Assembly (NCBI GenBank): GCA_902496945.1
Contig: CABVDE010000069.1
Location: forward strand, 1 to 5,227
Direction: 5' to 3'
DNA length: 5,227 bases
From: an uncultured Collinsella sp.
Lineage (GTDB): Bacteria > Actinomycetota > Coriobacteriia > Coriobacteriales > Coriobacteriaceae
Shown here: positions 1-5,227 of the stretch, piece after piece
Position numbering within the stretch: position 1 is the stretch's first letter
Layout of the letters: every line of letters begins with the position of its first letter
The notes under the pieces: model-generated
Told to the model about the DNA's origin: nothing
The model's database searches: none
What the model saw: the letters and a program-made list of their open reading frames with translations, nothing else
Position numbers and translations under genes: made by a program

Positions 1-14
1 TGCAGCGTCGAGCC

Positions 15-40
15 GTTACGCGGTTCGTAGAACCGCGTAA

Positions 41-41
<1 letters not shown>
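15..41 (-). terminator. Perfect hairpin at the end of queA, possible terminator without a T-tract
   Basis: An 11-base arm GTTACGCGGTT (15-25) is followed by a 5-base loop (26-30) and its exact reverse complement (31-41). Read on the minus strand, the stem begins with the last base of the queA stop codon TAG (43-41). The sequence beyond the stem, in either direction, has no run of T, so this is not a standard intrinsic terminator. It could be a Rho-associated or 3'-end-stabilising structure, or a bidirectional hairpin shared with a convergent gene left of the window. The hairpin is seen directly; its role is inferred. Confidence 0.5.
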
Positions 42-1258
<1,217 letters not shown>

Positions 1259-1264
1259 GTCGGA

Positions 1265-1272
1265 TTCTCCTT
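1265..1272 (-). promoter_or_regulatory. Ribosome-binding site of queA, deciding a GTG start
   Basis: The minus strand reads AAGGAGAA here. The GGAG core is 8 bases from GTG (1258-1256) and 14 from ATG (1252-1250). The normal spacing favours the GTG start. Confidence 0.7.
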
Positions 1273-1322
1273 ATATAGCTAAAGTTCGCTCTACATCCTA
1301 GCAGGCTGCCAGCCCAAATGAG

Positions 1323-1898
1323 CTACTTTTTGGAAGCTTTGCGCTCGTCGCGGATGCGGGCACGGTCCATGGCTGCCTCGACGGCCGAGAAACGGCAGCC
1401 GCAATAGTTCTGCCGATACATACCCAGCTCGCGCGAACGGCGTGTGGCATCGGGGTAGTACGGGCGAAAATCACGAATCACCGGCGTAAGTCCACGAGCC
1501 GTCGCCAGGCGTTCCAGCACGTCATTGCAGGCATCGAACAGCTGATACGGCGAGACGGCAAGCGTCGTACCCACATATTCAAACCCGCGCTCCTGAGCCA
1601 CACGACAGGCCTCGAACAGCCGCAGGGCATAGCACGCACGACAGCGACGGGGTCGATCGGCACCCAACGGAGCCACGCCGGCCTCCCAGCGCTCGCGGTC
1701 CTCCCCGGCCTCGATGAGCTCGATGTCGCCGTCGGCACACCACCGGCTCAGCTCGTCCAGACGCCGCCGCCATTCATCGTGCGGCTGAATATTGGGGTTG
1801 GTCCAGCAAATCGTGGGCTCAAACCCCTCCTCACGCAGCAGGCGAACCGGCTCTAGCGAACACGGCGCACAGCAAGCATGCAGCAGCATCGGCTTCAT
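1323..1898 (-). CDS. queH: Epoxyqueuosine reductase QueH
   Basis: QueH reduces epoxyqueuosine to queuosine in tRNA, the final de novo step. It is the iron-sulfur, cobalamin-independent alternative to QueG (formerly DUF208). The 191-residue product shows the family's cysteine pattern: HACCAPC at residues 7-13, CRAC at 86-89 and YCGC at 165-168. It also has NPNIQP at 34-39, TTLAVSPYQ at 111-119 and LGMYRQNYCGCRFS at 158-171. Known QueH enzymes use such cysteines for a [4Fe-4S] centre with an adjacent iron; the ligand assignment here is inferred. The frame is open upstream as far as 2075, but that extension lies antisense-free inside the DUF3267 gene in another frame and resembles no QueH. The ATG at 1898 has GAGGAG 6 bases upstream and starts as the family does (MKPMLLHACCAPC). 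An ATG at 1904 is too close to the site. The gene lies 10 bases after the DUF3267 stop and 64 bases before queA, with no terminator between. Confidence 0.96.
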   Translation of the reverse strand: MKPMLLHACCAPCSLEPVRLLREEGFEPTICWTNPNIQPHDEWRRRLDELSRWCADGDIELIEAGEDRERWEAGVAPLGADRPRRCRACYALRLFEACRVAQERGFEYVGTTLAVSPYQLFDACNDVLERLATARGLTPVIRDFRPYYPDATRRSRELGMYRQNYCGCRFSAVEAAMDRARIRDERKASKK

Positions 1899-1904
1899 CA
1901 ACAT

Positions 1905-1910
1905 CTCCTC
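1905..1910 (-). promoter_or_regulatory. queH ribosome-binding site overlapping the upstream stop codon
   Basis: The minus strand reads GAGGAG, 6 bases before the queH ATG. Its first bases are shared with the TGA stop (1911-1909) of the upstream DUF3267 gene. A ribosome finishing that gene therefore sits on the queH initiation site, which points to translational coupling. Confidence 0.75.
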
Positions 1911-2475
1911 ACCCAAAAAAGCGCACGCCAAAGGATGTATCCTCACAGGCGACAATGCGTCGGTCGCGCAGGATCGTCCGCACGTAATACCAATCGCCCA
2001 CACAGCCCGAAAGGTGCAAACCAGCCGCCAGGTAGCACAGCAACGAATACCCAGAAAACGCAAAGCCCAGGGCAAATGCAGCCGTCACAACAACCGTCGG
2101 CGACAGACAAATAGCCATGTACCGCAAGCGCGAATACACAACGCCCTCAGCGCAGGCATAGATCATCGCCGTCTCGCGATTCGCCCCAAAGGTCACGTGC
2201 GCACCCGCGGGCGCCAGCAGCTTAAAGAACACCGCGTGCACCAGCTCGTGCACGGCAAACGACGCCGCCGAAACCGCAGCCAAGCCGACCATCCAGCACA
2301 CGACCGCCGTCCAGCCGCCAGCATCGGCCGCATCCAGGTCAACAGGTCCACCCAGCAGCATAAACACCGGCACCAGGCACACGGCAAACACGCCGAGCAC
2401 GGACATCCCCCACACGAAACAGGCGTGCAGAAAATCCTCGTCCTCAAACGCATGTATGTTGGAAATCTCATTCAT
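1909..2475 (-). CDS. DUF3267 family membrane protein, putative zinc metallopeptidase
   Basis: This 188-residue protein has hydrophobic segments near residues 20-42, 56-75, 119-140 and 143-157, so it is an integral membrane protein. A zinc-binding HELVH motif (76-80) lies at the end of the second segment, as in membrane-embedded zincins. DUF3267 proteins typically show HELxHAxFFK followed by a C-terminal Gly-Asp; here HAVFFK is at 80-85 and GDWYYVRTIL at 160-169. D161 may be the third metal ligand (inferred). The family is described as putative peptidases and no substrate is known to me. The start at 2475 is the only sensible ATG, but the region before it (CCTAAGATGCT) has only a weak ribosome-binding site. 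It is the first gene of the run DUF3267-queH-queA and its stop overlaps the queH ribosome-binding site. Any link to queuosine metabolism rests on position alone. The family call is fairly firm, the activity unproven. Confidence 0.83.
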   Translation of the reverse strand: MNEISNIHAFEDEDFLHACFVWGMSVLGVFAVCLVPVFMLLGGPVDLDAADAGGWTAVVCWMVGLAAVSAASFAVHELVHAVFFKLLAPAGAHVTFGANRETAMIYACAEGVVYSRLRYMAICLSPTVVVTAAFALGFAFSGYSLLCYLAAGLHLSGCVGDWYYVRTILRDRRIVACEDTSFGVRFFG

Positions 2476-2517
2476 AGCATCTTAGGATAGCGCCCCTGCC
2501 ACGCACCCGCCCGCATG

Positions 2518-2526
2518 TGCGATAAT
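2518..2526 (+). promoter_or_regulatory. Extended -10 promoter candidate for the MetRS-like gene
   Basis: The plus strand reads TGC-GATAAT, that is TGn (2518-2520) followed by a hexamer matching TATAAT at five of six positions. No good -35 box is found 16-18 bases upstream, which is compatible with an extended -10 promoter. Transcription would start near 2533, giving a leader of about 75 bases. The assignment comes from pattern only. Confidence 0.45.
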
Positions 2527-2554
2527 GTCGAACGATATGCACGAATTGACCACC

Positions 2555-2583
2555 GCGCGGCCAGGCGATACGCCCGGCCGCGC
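2555..2583 (+). promoter_or_regulatory. GC-rich hairpin in the predicted leader of the MetRS-like gene
   Basis: GCGCGGCC (2555-2562) pairs with GGCCGCGC (2576-2583). After one A/C mismatch (2563/2575), GGCG (2564-2567) pairs with CGCC (2571-2574) around an ATA loop. The result is a 12-pair stem with one mismatch, 14 bases before the AAGGAG site. No T-tract follows, so it is not an intrinsic terminator, and I see no T-box hallmarks. It may be a leader RNA structure or, as DNA, a protein-binding palindrome serving the divergent genes. Confidence 0.5.
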
Positions 2584-2597
2584 TCTCACCATATGCG

Positions 2598-2603
2598 AAG
2601 GAG
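2598..2603 (+). promoter_or_regulatory. Ribosome-binding site fixing the MetRS-like start
   Basis: AAGGAG ends 4 bases before ATG (2608-2610). In-frame ATGs farther upstream (2515, 2593) have no such site, and the one at 2515 would lie upstream of the likely transcription start. Confidence 0.75.
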
Positions 2604-2607
2604 TCCC

Positions 2608-4758
2608 ATGGCATCCAAATACTCCATGAACGACCGTCCCAGCTGGCCGCGCCGCGCCATCGTTACCGCCGGCGAGCCCTACGGCAATAAGGGCCTGCAC
2701 TTTGGCCACGTCGGCGGCGTCTTTGTCCCGGCCGACTTCTTCGCCCGCTTCCTGCGCGACCGCCTGGGCCGCGAGAACGTTATCTTCACCTCGGGCACCG
2801 ACTGCTACGGCTCGCCCATCATGGAGAGCTACCGCAAGCTCAAAGAGGGCGAAGGCTACGACAAGTCCATTAGCGAGTATGTCGAGTCCAATCACTCCCG
2901 CCAGGCCGCGACCCTCAACAACTACAACATCAGCTGCGACATCTACGGCGGCTCGGGCCTTGAGCCGGCAGCCCAGATTCACAACGAGGTGACCGCCGAG
3001 ATTATCGAACGCCTACACGAGCAGGGCACCATCTCCAAGCGCTCCACGCTGCAGTTCTACGACGCCAAGGCCGGCACGTTCCTCAACGGCCGCCAGGTGA
3101 TCGGCCGCTGCCCCATCCAGGGCTGCAAGTCCGAGAAGGCCTACGCCGACGAGTGCGATCTGGGCCACCAGTTTGAGCCCGAGGAGCTCATCGCGCCCAA
3201 GAGCCAGCTCACCGGCGAGGTGCCCGAGCTGCGCCCGGTCGACAACCTCTACTTCGACCTGCCGGCATACCTTGACTTTATGAAGACCTACACCGCCAAG
3301 CTCGCCCAGAACCCGCAGGTTCGCTCCGTGGTTTCCAAGACCATGGAGGAGTGGCTGTTGCCGGCTCAGCTCTACATCCAGAACAAGTTCCGCGAGGCCT
3401 TCGATGCCGTCGAGGATCAGCTCCCCGAGCACACCGTGCTGGAGCCCGAGGGCAACAAGAGCAGCTTTACCGTCACCTTCCCCAGCTGGAAGGAGCGCGA
3501 TGACGCCCACGCGGTGCTCGCCAACGGCGGCGTGCGCTTCCGCAGCGGCAAGGCTCTCGTGCCCTTCCGCATCACCGGCAACATCGACTGGGGCGTTCCG
3601 GTGCCCCAGGTCGACGGCGTGACCGACGTCACCTGCTGGTGCTGGCCCGAGAGCCTGTGGGCGCCCATCAGCTACACGCGTACCGTACTCGCCCGCGACG
3701 CCCGCACCGCCGGCGCGACCGAGGGCGTCGCCGCCCAGGATGCCGCCCTCATGGGCGAGCCCGCCGCCGATTCCACGCAGGTCCCCGCACCCACCTACCA
3801 GCACAGCTCGCTCGACTGGCGTGACTGGTGGTGCTCGGACGACGCACAGATCTACCAGTTCATCGGTCAGGATAACATCTACTTCTACTGCATCGCGCAG
3901 ACCGCCATGTGGGAAGCCCTGGGTTGGGACCTTACGCAGAGCACCGTCAGCGCCTGCTACCACCTGCTCTACATGGGCAAAAAGGCCAGCTCGTCCTCGC
4001 AGACTCCTCCCCCGCCGGCAGACGACCTGCTCAACCACTACACCTGCGAGCAGATGCGCGCGCACTGGCTGTCGCTCGGCCTGTCCGAGAAGCCGGTGAG
4101 CTTTAGCCCCAAGGCATACGACACGCGCGTGACCGGCAAAGACAAGGACGGCAACGAGGTGCGCGCCTGCGACGACAAGCGCGTTATCGACCCGGCCCTT
4201 AAGGAAAGCGCGCTGCTAACCGGCGTCTTCAACCGCCTGGCCCGCAGCTGCTTCTACGGCGTCGCTGTCAAGGAAGGCGACGAGAGCCCCTACCGCAACG
4301 GCTGCATTCCCGCCGGCACCGCCTCCGACGCCGTGGTCGAAGCCGCCGAGCAGGCAGCCCTCGCCTTTGAGCAGGCCATGTACAAGTTCGAGACACATCG
4401 CGCGCTCGCCGTGTGCGACGACTACCTGCGTGCCGCCAACAAGCGCTGGAGCGATGCTTCCAAGGCCGCCAACAAGCTCGAGGGCGAGCCGGCCAACGCC
4501 GCGATGACGCAGGCCCTCGTCGACGCCTTTACCGAGCTGCGCGTGGCGACCGTCCTGATGCACGGCATTGTGCCGGCCGGCTGCGAGCTCATCTGCGAGT
4601 ACTTCGACGTCGACCCGGTCGCCTTCTTTAGCTGGGATAACATCTTTGCCTCCACGGACGAGTTTGTGGAGAGCCTGGGCGAGAAGCCCGGCGAGCACCG
4701 CGTAAAGCCGCTGCCTCCGCGCTTCGACTTCTTCAGCAAGCACGAGAGCCAGTACTAA
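2608..4758 (+). CDS. MetRS-family class I aminoacyl-tRNA synthetase, divergent paralogue
   Basis: This 716-residue protein has the class I synthetase plan and aligns along its length with E. coli-type methionyl-tRNA synthetase. It shows TAGEPYGNKG (20-29), the HIGH-type motif HFGH (31-34), GTDCYGSPI (63-71), a zinc knuckle with C168, C173, C183 and probably H187, then IDWGVPVP (326-333), APISY (352-356) and FIGQDNIYFY (418-427). The KMSKS-type loop is KASSS (459-463). A helical anticodon-binding domain follows, without a C-terminal EMAP-like domain. By my hand alignment, several methionine-pocket residues differ: L13 to E23, W229 to F320, H301 to Y427 and W305 to Q431. R233 becomes G324, and the anticodon-reading P460-W461 becomes K619-A620, while N391 and R395 are kept. 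Two insertions (about 253-319 and 360-402) explain the length over the roughly 550-residue MetRS core. An automatic annotation may say metG, but a second, orthodox MetRS is expected elsewhere in the genome. Its substrate is unknown to me. The start at 2608 is set by AAGGAG. It is followed after 37 bases by an RNA methyltransferase gene on the same strand. Confidence 0.92.
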   Translation: MASKYSMNDRPSWPRRAIVTAGEPYGNKGLHFGHVGGVFVPADFFARFLRDRLGRENVIFTSGTDCYGSPIMESYRKLKEGEGYDKSISEYVESNHSRQAATLNNYNISCDIYGGSGLEPAAQIHNEVTAEIIERLHEQGTISKRSTLQFYDAKAGTFLNGRQVIGRCPIQGCKSEKAYADECDLGHQFEPEELIAPKSQLTGEVPELRPVDNLYFDLPAYLDFMKTYTAKLAQNPQVRSVVSKTMEEWLLPAQLYIQNKFREAFDAVEDQLPEHTVLEPEGNKSSFTVTFPSWKERDDAHAVLANGGVRFRSGKALVPFRITGNIDWGVPVPQVDGVTDVTCWCWPESLWAPISYTRTVLARDARTAGATEGVAAQDAALMGEPAADSTQVPAPTYQHSSLDWRDWWCSDDAQIYQFIGQDNIYFYCIAQTAMWEALGWDLTQSTVSACYHLLYMGKKASSSSQTPPPPADDLLNHYTCEQMRAHWLSLGLSEKPVSFSPKAYDTRVTGKDKDGNEVRACDDKRVIDPALKESALLTGVFNRLARSCFYGVAVKEGDESPYRNGCIPAGTASDAVVEAAEQAALAFEQAMYKFETHRALAVCDDYLRAANKRWSDASKAANKLEGEPANAAMTQALVDAFTELRVATVLMHGIVPAGCELICEYFDVDPVAFFSWDNIFASTDEFVESLGEKPGEHRVKPLPPRFDFFSKHESQY

Positions 4759-4783
4759 AACATTCGACATGTAATGGAATGGG

Positions 4784-4788
4784 AAGGA
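4784..4788 (+). promoter_or_regulatory. Ribosome-binding site of the RNA methyltransferase gene
   Basis: AAGGA, within a purine-rich run at 4778-4792, lies 7 bases before ATG 4796. An in-frame TAA at 4772-4774 excludes any earlier start. Confidence 0.65.
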
Positions 4789-4795
4789 AAGACGG

Positions 4796-5227
4796 ATGTC
4801 CAAGCCGCGTCGTCGTAAGCAGAAAAAGCAGGTCAAGGCCGAGCTCAAGCTCAGGCAGTTTGCTGCTACCGAGCTTTCCGATCAGCTTGCCGCCCTTCCC
4901 TGCGCCGCCGACCTGCCGCGCTTTATGGTCGACACGGTCGCCGGCGCCTATACGCCCACCGATGCCGAGCTCATGATCGAGGGCTTCGGCGCCGCGGCAA
5001 CACGTCCGGTCACGCTGCGCGCCAACACGCTCAAGGCGACCGCCGAGGACATTGCCGCCGCGCTCGACGCCGCCGGCATCGCCCACAACCCCGTCGCCTG
5101 GTACCCGGACGCCTTCATCCTGCCCGAAGCCCAGGTTTCCGACCTATGGGACCTCGACATCTACCGCGACGGCAAAATCTACCTGCAGAGTCTGTCGTCC
5201 ATGATGCCGCCGTTGGTCCTGGGTGCC
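4796..5227 (+). CDS. RsmB/NOP family RNA (cytosine-5) methyltransferase, N-terminal part
   Basis: The window holds the first 144 residues; the reading frame is open to the right edge. Enzymes of this family (NOL1/NOP2/Sun type) use S-adenosylmethionine to make 5-methylcytosine in rRNA or tRNA. The visible part has a very basic N-terminus (KPRRRKQKKQVK, residues 3-14). It is followed by the family's N-terminal RNA-binding region with RPVTLRANTLK (70-80), a segment ending in AWYPDAFIL (101-109), and IYLQSLSSMMPPLVLGA (128-144). That last segment in relatives directly precedes the SAM-binding motif I (typically DxCAAPGGKT), so the cut falls just before the catalytic domain. The two catalytic cysteines are outside the window. 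Whether the target is 16S rRNA (RsmF or RsmB-like) or tRNA cannot be told from this part. The 37-base gap after the MetRS-like gene, with no terminator, suggests co-transcription. Confidence 0.87.
   Translation, partial: MSKPRRRKQKKQVKAELKLRQFAATELSDQLAALPCAADLPRFMVDTVAGAYTPTDAELMIEGFGAAATRPVTLRANTLKATAEDIAAALDAAGIAHNPVAWYPDAFILPEAQVSDLWDLDIYRDGKIYLQSLSSMMPPLVLGA

Noticed and set aside
1271..1278. TATATAAG on the minus strand as a separate queA promoter
   Set aside because: It overlaps the queA ribosome-binding site, so a transcript from it would start at or after that site; no -35 box is visible.
1303..1313. GGCT-GCC-AGCC hairpin between queH and queA as a terminator
   Set aside because: The stem is only four pairs and no T-tract follows; read-through from queH into queA is more likely.
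1899..2075. Upstream extension of queH to 2075
   Set aside because: The extra 59 residues lie inside the DUF3267 gene in another frame and resemble no QueH; the ribosome-binding site fits the ATG at 1898.
2484..2489. TATCCT on the minus strand as -10 box for the DUF3267 gene
   Set aside because: It matches the consensus at only four positions, lies 9 bases from the ATG and has no -35 box; the true promoter of this run is not evident to me.
1792..2490. Open frame on the plus strand across queH and the DUF3267 gene
   Set aside because: The product is a basic, Arg/His/Gln-rich sequence without domains, covering two convincing genes on the other strand.
2515..2607. Upstream extension of the MetRS-like gene to ATG 2515
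   Set aside because: The ATG lies at the promoter candidate and before the predicted transcription start; the added residues are Arg/His-rich and unlike MetRS N-termini, and AAGGAG precedes ATG 2608.
3013..4065. Minus-strand open frame of 350 codons inside the MetRS-like gene
   Set aside because: It is a Gly/Leu/Val/Ala-rich shadow of the synthetase frame; the sense strand has strong family motifs throughout.

Overview
The window reads as a high-GC bacterial chromosome segment with ordinary bacterial signals: Shine-Dalgarno sites of the AAGGAG type, ATG/GTG starts and short intergenic gaps. The protein content suggests the class Coriobacteriia, for example a Collinsella-like gut actinobacterium. 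The clues are QueH rather than QueG, a divergent MetRS-like synthetase and GCC/CTC/GAG-rich codon use. That placement is recalled from family resemblance; no search was run. Coding density is high, no gene-free stretch exceeds 300 bases (the longest is 2476-2607), and I see no tRNA, rRNA, CRISPR array, insertion sequence or phage remnant.

Left half, minus strand (2475 down to 41). Three genes run in one direction: a small membrane protein of the DUF3267 putative-zincin family, then queH, then queA. The first two are 10 bases apart and the queH ribosome-binding site overlaps the upstream stop codon, so they are probably translationally coupled. queH and queA are 64 bases apart. QueA builds epoxyqueuosine on tRNA and QueH reduces it to queuosine, so the operon holds the last two steps of queuosine synthesis. 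The upstream preQ1 genes and tgt are not in this window. The operon ends in a perfect 11-bp hairpin that begins in the queA stop codon and has no T-tract.

Middle, 2476-2607. This is a divergent intergenic region. On the plus strand it holds an extended -10 promoter candidate, then a GC-rich hairpin in the predicted leader, then a strong ribosome-binding site.

Right half, plus strand. A 716-residue class I aminoacyl-tRNA synthetase of the methionyl family is followed 37 bases later by the start of an RsmB/NOP-type RNA cytosine-5 methyltransferase, which runs off the right edge. The synthetase keeps the overall MetRS architecture but departs from E. coli MetRS at several amino-acid-pocket, catalytic-loop and anticodon positions, and it carries two large insertions. 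It looks like a paralogue rather than the housekeeping MetRS.

Taken together, four of the five genes act on tRNA or rRNA. The two parts that lack an assigned function are the MetRS-like enzyme and the DUF3267 protein.
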